Of a DNA stretch of 64,000 nucleotides, positions 1-8,773 are shown piece after piece. The position numbers and the translations under genes are program-made. The notes below the pieces were generated by a model. It ran no database searches, was not told where the DNA came from, and saw nothing but the letters and a program-made list of their open reading frames with translations. The stretch spans positions 248,250 to 312,249 of the forward strand of contig NZ_KK211335.1 of the NCBI RefSeq assembly GCF_000621745.1, in the 5' to 3' direction. Source of the stretch: Clostridium beijerinckii HUN142. GTDB lineage: Bacteria > Bacillota > Clostridia > Clostridiales > Clostridiaceae. The number at the start of each line of letters is the position of its first letter. The first letter of the stretch is position 1.

Positions 1-59
1 ATTATATAAAAATATGATTTATATAGAAAATAAGTATCAAAGGATTTCTGTATAAAGTG

Positions 60-230
60 AAACATTTCAGGTGTAGTTTTCTAATTGGCCTTTGAGAGGA
101 AACTACGGTTGAATTTAGTTGAACTTATCTAGGGTCATGCCACTGTCATCTTCCACTTAAAGATGAGGGAGTGTTACAGTGGCTAGACATCAGATAAAGA
201 CACCAGTCCCCTTAGAAAGTACAATAGTAT
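60..230 (+). ncRNA. Candidate structured leader RNA
   Basis: This stretch precedes the phospholipase-like gene and can fold into two clear stems. One pairs GTAGTTT near 73 with AAACTAC ending at 106. The second is nested: TCTAG at 128-132 with CTAGA at 183-187, CCACTGT at 140-146 with ACAGTGG at 176-182, and an inner TCATCTT/AAGATGA hairpin. Nested, interrupted helices of this kind are typical of riboswitches or independent structured RNAs. I do not recognise the class with confidence. The clostridial raiA-type RNA, which I recall as lying near raiA/comFC-type genes, is one possibility. No terminator is evident before the downstream gene, so it could be a 5' leader. Confidence 0.45.
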
Positions 231-306
231 TAAAAAGTATAATTTATATACCATGTAGTTTTGCTTTTTAATTAATATCCAATATTAGACAGGAGAGTGT
301 ATAATT

Positions 307-939
307 ATGAAAGTAAAAACTCATGTTAAGATAGCAGAATTAGCATTTAGTAATAGTATAAAAGTTGTTCCAAATGGATTTTCTAAGTTTATGTTTAATT
401 TTGGACTTGTGATGGTTGATCAAAGCTGGCATGTAAAAACACATCCTCATTATAGGCAAAAATCTTTTAAATATGTTATTGAAAAGATAGAAGAACTTCT
501 ATCAGTTAAAAGATTTAATGGTTATTACTCAATGCAGCTAGGTATAGTTATTCATTACTTATGTGATTTTTGCTGCAATGCACATATATCTGGTTCAATA
601 GGTAATATAACAAACCATATAAAGTATGAGAGGGAGTTACAAAGATATTTATTAAATAATTTTGATAATTTAAGGAATTATTTTATTAAGACGGAAGATA
701 ATAAAAACCGTATATTCAATAGTCTTGCTTCAATAAAAGAATCAATTGAAAATATTTTAGAAGATTATATGAAAGGTAAAGCATCTTATTTATTAGATAT
801 TAAGCAATGTGTTAAAATCACTTCCGTAGTTTGTTATAATGTTTTTGCTTATAATGAAAGCTTATCAAGAAATATCTCGGTAAGCCAATATAAGAAAGTA
901 ACAAGTTCAAGAGCTGCTGAAGAAGTAGGTTATTCATGA
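307..939 (+). CDS. Zinc-dependent phospholipase C family protein
   Basis: This 210-residue protein starts at an ATG preceded by an AGGAGAG ribosome site. It carries the histidine and aspartate pattern of the zinc-dependent phospholipase C / S1-P1 nuclease fold: a THVKIAE motif at the N-terminus, a WHVKTHPHY segment near residue 40, and LGIVIHYLCDFCCNAH in the middle followed by an H..YE helix. In this family these residues bind the catalytic zinc ions. There is no signal peptide, so unlike the secreted clostridial alpha-toxins this member is probably cytoplasmic. Many clostridia carry such short proteins with unknown substrates. It lies 26 bp upstream of a sensor kinase gene and may be co-transcribed with it. 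Confidence 0.75.
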   Translation: MKVKTHVKIAELAFSNSIKVVPNGFSKFMFNFGLVMVDQSWHVKTHPHYRQKSFKYVIEKIEELLSVKRFNGYYSMQLGIVIHYLCDFCCNAHISGSIGNITNHIKYERELQRYLLNNFDNLRNYFIKTEDNKNRIFNSLASIKESIENILEDYMKGKASYLLDIKQCVKITSVVCYNVFAYNESLSRNISVSQYKKVTSSRAAEEVGYS

Positions 940-965
940 TATAATAAATTAGAGAGGTGAATTAT

Positions 966-2414
966 GTGACTATAAAGAAGCGTTTGTTTATTTCAAACCT
1001 TTTAATGCTTGTTATACCTGCAATTTTAGGTCTTATAATGGTAGGCGGTACAATCTTTGGAGTTATGGAGATAATGGGAGAGCATGATCCAAATGAAAAA
1101 TTCTTTTACGAATCTATGGACAAAATAAATAAGATTACAAATAAGTGGTCTGATAATATAAATCTTGATCAGATGAAGGTAGATATAGATAAATTTAATG
1201 AAAAGAATAAAGATAAGAATATTGCATTAAGTGTTTATGAAGGGCAGGAATTGTTATATCCTTCGTCAACTGTTGAAGATACGTCTATTTTAAATACTGC
1301 CTTATCTAAAGATGGGAATCATATGTTTATTATGGATAATATAGCTATTTATAAAGAGAGTGTAGGTAAATACAATATAGTTATAGAAGATACTGATTTT
1401 GCTCATCATAATAAGGAAGATGGCAAGGTTTACGATAGGATACTATATACCTTAGGAGTAGTAATGTTCTTTGCTGCAATTGCTATTATATTGTTAACAA
1501 ATAGATTTCTGACTAGTTTCGTGTTTAAGCGTATTATTAATCCATTAGAAACATTAGTTTATGGAGTACATCAAATTCGTGATGGCAATTTGGATTTTCA
1601 TATAGACTACAATGAAAAAGATGAATTTCAAGAAATATGCTCTGATTTTAATGAAATGGCTCAGCGGCTTTTAGATTCTGTAAAGGCAAGGCAAAAGGAT
1701 GAAGCCAACCGTAAAGAGCTGATTGCTGGAATTTCACATGATTTAAGAACTCCGTTAACATCAATTAAAGCCTATGTGGAAGGCTTAGAAACAGGAGTGG
1801 CATCTACTCCGGAAACTCAAAAGCGTTATTTGGATACAATAAAGAATAAAACTAGTGATTTAGAGCATATTGTCAGTCAATTGTTTTTATTTTCTAAATT
1901 AGACATTGGAGAATTTCCTCTATATTTAGAAAAGGTAGATATTGGTAGGGAACTTTCGAATATTACAGTAAATCTATCTGAAGAATACAAAGAAAAGGGA
2001 TTAATTATTAAAATGGTGCAAAATGCAAAAGATATTTGCATTCAAGTAGATATTGTACAGTTACGTAATGCTGTAATAAATGTTTTGGAAAACAGTGTGA
2101 AGTATAAAAACAAAGAACAGGGTCAAATGAAAATCAGCTGCGAGGATAAAGATAATTATGTTACAATCAGATTGGAGGATAATGGACCTGGTGTTAGTAA
2201 TGAAGCACTTGAAAAGTTATTTGATGTTTTTTATAGAACAGATCCTTCTAGAAGTAATCCAAGCAAAGGTAGTGGACTCGGGCTTTCTATAACAGCAAAA
2301 ATCTTAGAGCAGTTAGGTGGATCTATAAAAGCAGAAAATGTTATAGAGGGTGGGCTTGCTATTATAATGACATTGCCTAAATATACAGAAAATAAAGCAC
2401 TTGAAAATAAATAA
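966..2414 (+). CDS. HAMP-domain sensor histidine kinase
   Basis: Membrane sensor kinase of about 482 residues. I place the start at GTG 966 because the AGAGAGGTGA ribosome site at 951-960 overlaps the GTG at 957. One transmembrane helix lies at about residues 6-28 and a second at about 160-183, enclosing an extracytoplasmic sensor of about 130 residues. A HAMP linker follows, then a HisKA domain with the phosphoacceptor in GISHDLRTPLTS and a HATPase domain with N-box (NAVINVLENS), G1 box (DNGPGV) and GLGLSI box. The partner response regulator is the next gene, 158 bp downstream. The signal is unknown; a bacitracin-type ABC exporter nearby suggests envelope stress. Confidence 0.9.
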   Translation: MTIKKRLFISNLLMLVIPAILGLIMVGGTIFGVMEIMGEHDPNEKFFYESMDKINKITNKWSDNINLDQMKVDIDKFNEKNKDKNIALSVYEGQELLYPSSTVEDTSILNTALSKDGNHMFIMDNIAIYKESVGKYNIVIEDTDFAHHNKEDGKVYDRILYTLGVVMFFAAIAIILLTNRFLTSFVFKRIINPLETLVYGVHQIRDGNLDFHIDYNEKDEFQEICSDFNEMAQRLLDSVKARQKDEANRKELIAGISHDLRTPLTSIKAYVEGLETGVASTPETQKRYLDTIKNKTSDLEHIVSQLFLFSKLDIGEFPLYLEKVDIGRELSNITVNLSEEYKEKGLIIKMVQNAKDICIQVDIVQLRNAVINVLENSVKYKNKEQGQMKISCEDKDNYVTIRLEDNGPGVSNEALEKLFDVFYRTDPSRSNPSKGSGLGLSITAKILEQLGGSIKAENVIEGGLAIIMTLPKYTENKALENK

Positions 2415-2460
2415 CAAGTCTAAGAACAATCGGAGATAGTTCTAGCTTCAATGGGAATAT

Positions 2461-2535
2461 GGGAGACAAAATAATTGATGATTATTTTCGGATTAAATAG
2501 AATACAGGAGGCAAAATAATTATTAATTATTTTGT
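2461..2535 (+). repeat. Tandem pair of small hairpins between kinase and regulator
   Basis: Two near-identical hairpins lie in tandem in the gap before the response regulator. Each is preceded by a GGAG-like string and uses arms CAAAATAAT and ATTATTTT with a loop of about five bases (2466-2488 and 2512-2534). A recent local duplication or a pair of mRNA-stability hairpins could explain it. They have no T-tract, so they are poor terminators. Confidence 0.4.
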
Positions 2536-2572
2536 TACCTAAAGGAGTAAAGGAGTATAGGGAGGAATAGTA

Positions 2573-3262
2573 TTGAAAAAAATTCTAATTGTTGAAGACG
2601 ATAAATCTATTGCTGAGATTGAAAGGGATTTTTTAGAGATAAGCGGATTTGAAACCTTTATTGTGGCAGATGGGATGGAAGGTTTAAAACATGCATCTTC
2701 TGGGGAATATGATTTAATACTTTTGGATTTAATGTTGCCCAATATAGATGGATATGAGATTTGTAAAAAAATACGTGGATCAATTAACATTCCAATAATA
2801 ATGGTAACTGCAAGAATAGAAGATGTAGATAAAATAAGAGGTCTAGGACTTGGAGCAGATGATTATATTTCAAAGCCTTTTTCTCCTACAGAGCTTGTGG
2901 CAAGGGTAAAAGCAAACTTAGCACAATATGAACGATTAACAACTGGTAATTCAGAAAAGAATGAGGAAATACAGGTTGGTAGTGTAAGGATTAATTCCAA
3001 AGCGCATCGTGTTTATGTAGATGGAAAAGAGATTGAGTTAAAAAATAAGGAATATGAATTATTATTGTTTCTTATTACCAATGCTGATATTGTTTTTAGC
3101 AAAGAAATATTATATGACAAAATATGGGGAATGGATTCGTACGGAGATATGAAAACAGTAGCAGTTCATATCAATAGGTTAAGAGATAAAATTGAAAAAG
3201 ACACTTCTAATCCTGTACATATTCAAACTGTATGGGGTGCTGGTTATCGATTTAAAGTTTAA
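2573..3262 (+). CDS. OmpR/PhoB-family response regulator
   Basis: DNA-binding response regulator of 229 residues. It starts at TTG 2573 behind a strong GGAGGAA site at about 2561. The receiver domain (1-120) shows the acidic EDD cluster, the phosphoacceptor aspartate in LILLDLMLPN, the conserved MVTAR threonine region and KPFSP lysine. The winged-helix domain (about 130-229) ends in the typical VWGAGYRF. It is paired with the kinase upstream. The GTTTAAC direct repeats starting 130 bp downstream of this gene make it the best candidate for the protein that binds them. Confidence 0.93.
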   Translation: MKKILIVEDDKSIAEIERDFLEISGFETFIVADGMEGLKHASSGEYDLILLDLMLPNIDGYEICKKIRGSINIPIIMVTARIEDVDKIRGLGLGADDYISKPFSPTELVARVKANLAQYERLTTGNSEKNEEIQVGSVRINSKAHRVYVDGKEIELKNKEYELLLFLITNADIVFSKEILYDKIWGMDSYGDMKTVAVHINRLRDKIEKDTSNPVHIQTVWGAGYRFKV

Positions 3263-3341
3263 GCAGAGAACCAAAATCTATGATTTTGTGTGAATCGCTT
3301 ACTCAGTGAGCGAATGCGAATCGAGTTTCCTTAAAATTGTA

Positions 3342-3377
3342 AACACTTTTGCATTAAATTGCGAGGGTGTTTTTTTA
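3342..3377 (+). terminator. Rho-independent terminator after the two-component operon
   Basis: AACAC...GCA pairs through G-U wobbles with TGCGAGGGTGTT and is followed by a run of seven T, directly after the response regulator gene. Confidence 0.75.
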
Positions 3378-3394
3378 TTCATTAATGATAAATA

Positions 3395-3434
3395 GTTTAC
3401 CTTTTGTTTAACTTTTAAAGGTTAAGAGTTTAAC
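3395..3434 (+). promoter_or_regulatory. 11-bp-phased GTTTAAC direct repeats (operator)
   Basis: GTTTACC at 3395, GTTTAAC at 3406 and GTTTAAC at 3428 lie exactly 11 and 22 bp apart, one and two helical turns. A weaker half-site (GGTTAAG) fills the gap. The block is almost the same as one at 16771-16810, including spacing and the bases between repeats. OmpR/PhoB regulators bind such tandem direct repeats just upstream of the -10. A TATATA-rich -10 region follows at about 3448. This would control the secreted protein / ABC exporter operon downstream. Confidence 0.7.
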
Positions 3435-3665
3435 ATTGCCTGATAGTATATATATAACCCAAGAAAACATGGGGAAGGCATATGAAAGAAAATAATGAGT
3501 TTGTAATGTAAAGTTAATTTCAACTAGTGTAAGGGTTTTTTATGAGAATTAAGGAAGAATATTTTTAGCAAGTAGGTTATTAAGGGAATATTTTGAGAAA
3601 AAATGAATTAGGGATTTAGATTCATTATTTTTGAATATGCCAAAATTTGAATGGAGGTATTGACT

Positions 3666-4544
3666 ATGATAAGTAAAAAATTAAAAGCAATTGTAAGTTC
3701 AGCAGTAGCAGGAGGAGTACTATTAGCCCTAAGCGTAGCAGCCTTTGCATCATCAAGTTCTGGATATGAAAACTATAAAACTGCAGTAAAAGCAATTGTT
3801 ACCACTAAAAATGCAACAATCGACGCACAATATGAAGTGAAAGATAACGGAACAGTACTAGTTACAGGAGACACTATTCAAAAGCTTGATAATGAAAACA
3901 GATCATCAAAAACCAGTGTTACAGTTGATGGAACAAGTAAAACCTATGAAAGTAGCAATGCAAATGGAACTTTTATTATAAACGATGATGGAAATTATTA
4001 TCAGATGAATAAAGGTACTAATAGTGCGGAAAAGGATAAAAAAGAAAAATTATCGGAATCTAGTAGCAGCGTAAAGCTTGCAGAAATGGTTACAGATACT
4101 TTGGTGGGGGATGTTAAGAATCAATTTGTCCAAGATGGAGATAACATAAATATAAAGCTTGAGGGTGAACAAATTCCAGAACTAGCCAAACTAGCAGTTT
4201 CAGCAGCAGTAGAAAACAGTAACCGTGAGAAGGCTCACAATAACAATAATGATAAAATAGGTCACGATGCAGATTTAAAAGCAGCTATGGATAAGGTACC
4301 AAGTCTAAGCAATATAGAGGTTAAATCAATAGCAATGACTGCAACTGTTGATGGAGATACATTAAAGGATAATAAAATTACAGCTGTAATAACAGGTACA
4401 GATACAAATGGTACTTCACATGAAATAACATTAACACTAAATGCAAAAGTTTCAGAGGTAGGAAGTACTAAAATTGATTCAATAGATGTAACTGGTAAAC
4501 AAGTTACCGCTATTGATGGGAAAGAACAACATCGTAATAAATAA
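3666..4544 (+). CDS. Secreted protein of unknown function
   Basis: This 292-residue protein has a clear Sec signal peptide: lysines at the N-terminus, a hydrophobic run and an AAFA|SS cleavage region near residue 28. ATG 3666 is chosen because GGAGG at 3653-3657 is correctly spaced for it. The mature part is rich in Ser, Thr, Asn, Lys and Asp, with beta-type repeats such as TVDGTSKTYESS and TATVDGDTLKDNK and no cysteine. It resembles an extracytoplasmic binding or lipoprotein-like beta protein, but I do not recognise the family. It is first in an apparent operon with an ABC exporter and downstream of the GTTTAAC operator, so it is probably part of an envelope response. Confidence 0.8.
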   Translation: MISKKLKAIVSSAVAGGVLLALSVAAFASSSSGYENYKTAVKAIVTTKNATIDAQYEVKDNGTVLVTGDTIQKLDNENRSSKTSVTVDGTSKTYESSNANGTFIINDDGNYYQMNKGTNSAEKDKKEKLSESSSSVKLAEMVTDTLVGDVKNQFVQDGDNINIKLEGEQIPELAKLAVSAAVENSNREKAHNNNNDKIGHDADLKAAMDKVPSLSNIEVKSIAMTATVDGDTLKDNKITAVITGTDTNGTSHEITLTLNAKVSEVGSTKIDSIDVTGKQVTAIDGKEQHRNK

Positions 4545-4603
4545 TAAGTGAAATTTCAATAGGGGGGGATTTATGCCACCCTTTTAATTAGGAGGGAATA
4601 AAG

Positions 4604-5338
4604 ATGGCACTTAAAATTAATAATCTCACTAAAATATATAAGAACGGACGTGGCATTAAAGAGGTTTCTTTTCAAGTTAATGAGGGTGACATATATGGCT
4701 TATTAGGTCCAAATGGCTCTGGTAAGACTACTACTATGAAAATCATAACAGGATTAATACCAGCCTATCAGGGAGAGGTTGAAATTTTTGGGAAAAGCAT
4801 TGAAAAATACGGCGAAAGATCTCTTGAAGAGGTTGGATGTTTAATTGAAGCTCCTGCTGTTTATGATTATTTAAGTGCGAGAAAAAACCTTGAAATTGCA
4901 GCAGAATATTATAGTAAGGTAAAAGCACCTCAAATTAAACATATTTTAGAACAAACTGGACTTATAAAATATCAATATGATAAAGTTAAAGAATTTTCCC
5001 TAGGCATGAAGCAGAGATTAGGTTTAGCTTTAGCTTTGCTATCAAATCCAAAGCTTGTTATTTTAGATGAGCCTGCTAACGGCTTAGATATTGAAGGTAT
5101 GGTTGATATTAGAGAGATTATTGTGAGAGAAGCAAAAGCAAATGGAACCACTTTTCTAATCTCAAGTCATCTTGCTCATGAATTAGAGATTATTTGCAGC
5201 AAAGTTGCAATTATGAAAGAAGGACAATTATTTAAAACTGCTACAATGGAAGAAGTGATAAATGAAAGCGGAACACTTGAAAAATATTTTCTTAAAACTG
5301 TAGAAAGTGGAAGGAGGGATCTATATGAGAATGATTAA
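4604..5338 (+). CDS. ABC transporter ATP-binding protein (BcrA-like)
   Basis: ATPase subunit of 244 residues that energises the permease encoded next. Walker A is GPNGSGKTT near residue 38, the signature is the degenerate FSLGMKQR, Walker B is LVILDEPANGLD, and the switch histidine lies in ISSH. The C-terminus is short, as in BcrA/antimicrobial-peptide exporters. The gene has a GGAGGG ribosome site and overlaps the permease gene by 14 bp, indicating translational coupling. By family and context it probably exports or detoxifies a cell-wall-active peptide such as bacitracin; the substrate is not provable here. Confidence 0.9.
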   Translation: MALKINNLTKIYKNGRGIKEVSFQVNEGDIYGLLGPNGSGKTTTMKIITGLIPAYQGEVEIFGKSIEKYGERSLEEVGCLIEAPAVYDYLSARKNLEIAAEYYSKVKAPQIKHILEQTGLIKYQYDKVKEFSLGMKQRLGLALALLSNPKLVILDEPANGLDIEGMVDIREIIVREAKANGTTFLISSHLAHELEIICSKVAIMKEGQLFKTATMEEVINESGTLEKYFLKTVESGRRDLYEND

Positions 5339-6062
5339 GGCAGGTATAAAAAATGAAAGCATTAAACTATTTAATCTTAAGAAATACAAGGTACTACTTT
5401 TACTATTAGGTCTTTTTAGTTTTCTAGGCAATATTTTAAGAGCAATTATACCAGGAAGTGCTATAATTTCATTTATTAATTCTCCATTTTTAATTTTGAC
5501 AATATTAACACAATTCATGCTACCCCTTATAATAGCAATGACAGCAGCGGATTTATTTACAGCAGAACAGGAAAAAGGAGTTATCAAAGCAATAATCACA
5601 AGACCTGTAGGCAGAATTAATATCTTTATTTCTAAGGCTCTAACAATTGCTTTGTATACAATTTTAGCATTAATGACTTGCTTAGTAATAAGTTTACTTT
5701 CAGGTATTGGATTTAATGGGATAGAATCAGTAAATATTGTTGAAACGGTTATAGCATATATATTATCAATTGTTCCAATTATACCTATAGTTCTCTTTGC
5801 AGTTACGATTTCGCAATTATGTAAAAACAGTTCTAGTACAGTAATGGTGTTTGTATTAAGTTATATAATTATTTTAGCAACAGCTACTATTATTCCAAGT
5901 ATAAACCCTATGGTATTCACCACCTACACAGGTTGGTATAAGTTATTTATAGGTGCAGCAGCACCAGTAGGAAAAATTTTAAATGTACTTACCTTGCTGG
6001 CAGCTTATACCTTAATCTTCTTTGCAGCTGGCTCATGGGCTTTTGAAAAAAAAGAATATTAA
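5325..6062 (+). CDS. ABC-2 type permease subunit
   Basis: Integral membrane partner of the preceding ATPase, about 245 residues and about six hydrophobic helices. The first follows a basic amphipathic N-terminus. The central segment TAADLFTAEQEKGVIKAIITRPVGR matches the coupling region of ABC-2/BcrB permeases. The start is set at ATG 5325 because AAGGAGG at 5311-5317 precedes it. The gene overlaps the end of the ATPase gene, so both subunits are made together. Confidence 0.88.
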   Translation: MRMIKAGIKNESIKLFNLKKYKVLLLLLGLFSFLGNILRAIIPGSAIISFINSPFLILTILTQFMLPLIIAMTAADLFTAEQEKGVIKAIITRPVGRINIFISKALTIALYTILALMTCLVISLLSGIGFNGIESVNIVETVIAYILSIVPIIPIVLFAVTISQLCKNSSSTVMVFVLSYIIILATATIIPSINPMVFTTYTGWYKLFIGAAAPVGKILNVLTLLAAYTLIFFAAGSWAFEKKEY

Positions 6063-6175
6063 GTTTCTCTATTATGTTATTTAAGAGGATATTTTAATAT
6101 TTCTGTATAACATATATGTAGAGTTTATGTTTTTTGGAGCAAGTCTAGATTACATGTTCTTCTAACATTGGTTGA

Positions 6176-6277
6176 ATGCTTGGATTTTCATCTATGCCAG
6201 CAGTATATTTCTTTTGGTTAGGAGCTATGATATTAGCATATATGGTTTTAGGAACAATATTAAAAAATTATATATAA
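6176..6277 (+). pseudogene. 3' remnant of a magnesium-type P-type ATPase gene
   Basis: A 33-codon stretch reads MLGFSSMPAVYFF then a hydrophobic helix ending at AYMVLGTILKNYI and a stop. This resembles the last transmembrane helix of MgtA-type P-type ATPases (...LPLSYF..WL...AYM.L). A TGA stop lies immediately upstream in the same frame and no upstream domain is present. It appears to be a deletion remnant. Confidence 0.4.
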
Positions 6278-6342
6278 GAATATATGGTGGATTTTTATAG
6301 TATTGAAATATTATGGGAGAATTTATTAAAATTTAGATTAGT

Positions 6343-6384
6343 AAAAAAGTTGCTGAATTAATTAAATGATTTAGCAACTTTTTA
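6343..6384 (+). terminator. Terminator-like hairpin
   Basis: AAAAAGTTGCT pairs with AGCAACTTTTT, ending in a T-rich tail. It would stop transcripts leaving the ABC exporter operon. Confidence 0.75.
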
Positions 6385-6502
6385 GTATATAGAAATTTAT
6401 ATAAATATTAGAAATATACATAAATGCAATAATGTGAGATGAATAAAATTCGTTAGAAATACCTAATAGGGGAAAACTAATTTAAATGATAAAAATGAAT
6501 AG

Positions 6503-6556
6503 AAATCAAAAGGAATACTTGGAGCAATAAAAGCTTTAAGTATTCCTTTTGATTTT
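6503..6556 (+). terminator. Perfect 18-bp inverted repeat, terminator-like
   Basis: AAATCAAAAGGAATACTT at 6503-6520 is the exact reverse complement of 6538-6555, with a 17-base loop and a TTTTT tail. It lies about 165 bp before the kdp promoter repeats. It may be a bidirectional insulator or the end of a small transcript. Confidence 0.65.
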
Positions 6557-6720
6557 TACGTGTATGTAAATATAAAGAGATTGTTTGATGGAATTATTCA
6601 TTTTAGCAGTTAATTATTTTCTGGAATAAAAAGATAGGTATTATATAGAAAGTGAAATATAATGCGTTTATCATAAACGAGTAATATCATTGTGATAAAT
6701 AACTTTTATTGTGTATTAAA

Positions 6721-6790
6721 AATCTTTATACAATCTTTATACAAATAAAGATTGTTTAATCCAATCTTTACACTGTAAGTAGTATCATAC
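6721..6790 (+). promoter_or_regulatory. kdp promoter with tandem KdpE-type repeats
   Basis: AATCTTTATAC occurs at 6721 and again at 6732, then as an inverted copy (AAATAAAGATT at 6743) and again as AATCTTTACAC at 6763. The 11-bp spacing and the position just upstream of a TATCAT -10-like box at about 6783 fit an activator site. Because the operon encodes the Kdp pump and its own KdpDE system, KdpE is the likely ligand. This is inference from position. Confidence 0.7.
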
Positions 6791-6826
6791 AAATATGGAA
6801 ATTAAATTATTGAAGGGGGAAAGATA

Positions 6827-6919
6827 ATGTTGGATATTGTATTTTTCGGATCACTAATTTTAGGATTTTGTTCTATAAGGTTTTTTGCTAACTGGTGCGA
6901 AAAGCAAGTTAATAAATAA
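6827..6919 (+). CDS. Small membrane protein heading the kdp operon (kdpZ-like)
   Basis: This 30-residue peptide begins MLDIVFFGSLILGF and ends ANWCEKQVNK: one transmembrane helix with a basic tail. A GGGGGAAAG ribosome site precedes ATG 6827. The C. acetobutylicum kdp operon is described as starting with two small genes (kdpZ, kdpY) before kdpA, and this ORF occupies the first of those positions. Its function is unknown; it may be an accessory peptide of the pump. Confidence 0.6.
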   Translation: MLDIVFFGSLILGFCSIRFFANWCEKQVNK

Positions 6920-6939
6920 AAATAAACGGGGGAATGCAT

Positions 6940-7017
6940 ATGTGGATTTTAATTGCAATTATAGTTTTACTTTTTGGATATTTAAGTTATGCACTATTTA
7001 ATCCAGAAAAATTTTAG
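6940..7017 (+). CDS. kdpF: KdpF, small subunit of K+-transporting ATPase
   Basis: Single-helix peptide of 25 residues (MWILIAIIVLLFGYL...ALFNPEKF). The ending Y.L..PE.F and the position immediately before kdpA are diagnostic of KdpF (called kdpY in C. acetobutylicum). KdpF stabilises the KdpABC complex in the membrane. The ribosome site is GGGGGAA, with ATG at 6940. Confidence 0.85.
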   Translation: MWILIAIIVLLFGYLSYALFNPEKF

Positions 7018-7047
7018 TTATTCAAAGTAAAGCGGGAGGAATAATTT

Positions 7048-8727
7048 ATGGAATGGTTACAAATAATAATAACTTTACTACTTTTTATGTTGATCGTAGT
7101 GCCACTTGGAAAATATTTATATTTTGTTAGTACTAGAGAGAAGACATTTGCAGATAAGCTTTTTAATCCAATAGATAATCTTATTTATAAAATATGCAGG
7201 ATTAATAAAGATGAAGAAATGAATTGGAAGGAATATGTGTTTTCAATTATTGTTATAAATGCAGTTATGGTACTTATAGGATATGTAATACTGAGAGCAC
7301 AGGGATTTCTATTTTTAAATCCAAACAAAATAGATGGAATGGAGCAAAGTTTATCATTTAACACAATTATAAGTTTCATGACAAATACAAATCTTCAAGA
7401 TTACAGTGGAGAATCTGGAGTTTCTCATTTAAGTCAAATGATAGTGATTATCTTTATGATGTTTACATCAGCTGCAACAGGCTTTGCAGCAGCACTTGCT
7501 TTTATGAGAGGAATAATTGGTAAAAGGACAATGGGAAACTTTTTTGTGGACATAACAAGAATAATAACAAGAGTTTTATTACCATTTTCAATAGTAATAG
7601 GACTTCTTTTAGTAAGCCAAGGTGTACCACAAACTTTATCAGGAACTAAAACAGTTACTACAATAGAAGGAAAAATGCAGGATATAGCAATGGGACCTGT
7701 AGCAGCTCTTGAATCAATAAAGCATATAGGAACAAATGGTGGTGGTTTCTTTGGTGCTAATTCGGCTCATCCTTTTGAAAATCCTACACCTTTATCAAAT
7801 TTAATTGAATTACTTTCTATGATGATGCTTCCAGGAGCATTAGTTTATACCTTTGGTTTAATGTTAAAAAATAAGAAACAAGGTTGGACGATATTTTGGG
7901 CAATGGCAGGGATATTTATTATTGCATTACCAATATGCTATTTTGCGGAAAAAGCAGGAAATCCAGCTTTAGCGCATATAGGATTAAGCCAAGCTATGGG
8001 TAATATGGAAGGTAAAGAAGTGAGGTTTGGAATAGCAGAATCTTCATTATTTACCACAGTAACTACGGCATTCACAACAGGAACTGTTAATAATATGCAT
8101 GATTCATTAACACCGCTTGGTGGAGCTGTAGCATTAATGAACATGATGCTTAATGTAGTCTTCGGAGGAAAAGGCGTAGGATTTATGAATATGATGATGT
8201 ATGCAATCCTTACAGTTTTCTTATGTGGACTTATGGTTGGAAGAACACCAGAATTTTTATCAAAGAAGATTGAAGGTAAAGAAATTAAATTAATAGCTCT
8301 AGCTATAATAATTCATCCATTTTTAATATTAATGTTTTCAGCCTTGGCTTTAATAGCTCCTCAAGGACTTGCTGGAATATCAAATCCAGGATTTCATGGT
8401 TTAAGTCAAATAGTTTATCAATTTACATCATCTGCAGCTAATAATGGTTCTGGATTTGAAGGAATGGCAGATAACACGTTATTTTGGAATACTACAACAG
8501 GAATAGTTATGTTTTTGGGAAGATATTTATCAATTATAATTCTTCTTTCAGTAGCAGGATCTTTAGCAGCTAAAAGAACAATACCACAAACTGCAGGAAC
8601 TTTTAGAACAGATAACACAATGTTTACAGTAACGCTAATTGTAATTGTATTAATAATTGGTGCATTGACATTTTTACCAGCTCTAGCTCTTGGACCAATA
8701 GCGGAACATTTGACATTATGGCGTTAA
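7048..8727 (+). CDS. kdpA: KdpA, potassium-binding channel subunit
   Basis: Full-length KdpA (559 residues) with about ten membrane helices. It is the K+-selective, channel-like subunit of the high-affinity KdpFABC P-type ATPase. The family's filter motifs are visible, including TNTNLQDYSGE, GTNGGGFFGANSAHPFENPTP, FTTGTVNNMHDSLTPLGG and TSSAANNGSGFEG. It starts at ATG 7048 behind GCGGGAGGA. It is transcribed after kdpF and before kdpB, as in other bacteria. Confidence 0.97.
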   Translation: MEWLQIIITLLLFMLIVVPLGKYLYFVSTREKTFADKLFNPIDNLIYKICRINKDEEMNWKEYVFSIIVINAVMVLIGYVILRAQGFLFLNPNKIDGMEQSLSFNTIISFMTNTNLQDYSGESGVSHLSQMIVIIFMMFTSAATGFAAALAFMRGIIGKRTMGNFFVDITRIITRVLLPFSIVIGLLLVSQGVPQTLSGTKTVTTIEGKMQDIAMGPVAALESIKHIGTNGGGFFGANSAHPFENPTPLSNLIELLSMMMLPGALVYTFGLMLKNKKQGWTIFWAMAGIFIIALPICYFAEKAGNPALAHIGLSQAMGNMEGKEVRFGIAESSLFTTVTTAFTTGTVNNMHDSLTPLGGAVALMNMMLNVVFGGKGVGFMNMMMYAILTVFLCGLMVGRTPEFLSKKIEGKEIKLIALAIIIHPFLILMFSALALIAPQGLAGISNPGFHGLSQIVYQFTSSAANNGSGFEGMADNTLFWNTTTGIVMFLGRYLSIIILLSVAGSLAAKRTIPQTAGTFRTDNTMFTVTLIVIVLIIGALTFLPALALGPIAEHLTLWR

Positions 8728-8773
8728 TATAACCTTGATTATTGAGATATTTGAAGACAAGGAGAAAAATAAT

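Larger units (their letters stand above)
6063..6826. other. Intergenic stretch before kdp operon
   Basis: Contains the tail of a degraded P-type ATPase gene, two strong terminator-like hairpins and, at the end, the kdp control region. No complete gene was found here. Confidence 0.7.

Noticed and set aside
60..230. M-box (magnesium) or T-box riboswitch
   Set aside because: The conserved core sequences of those classes are not present, and the downstream genes do not fit.
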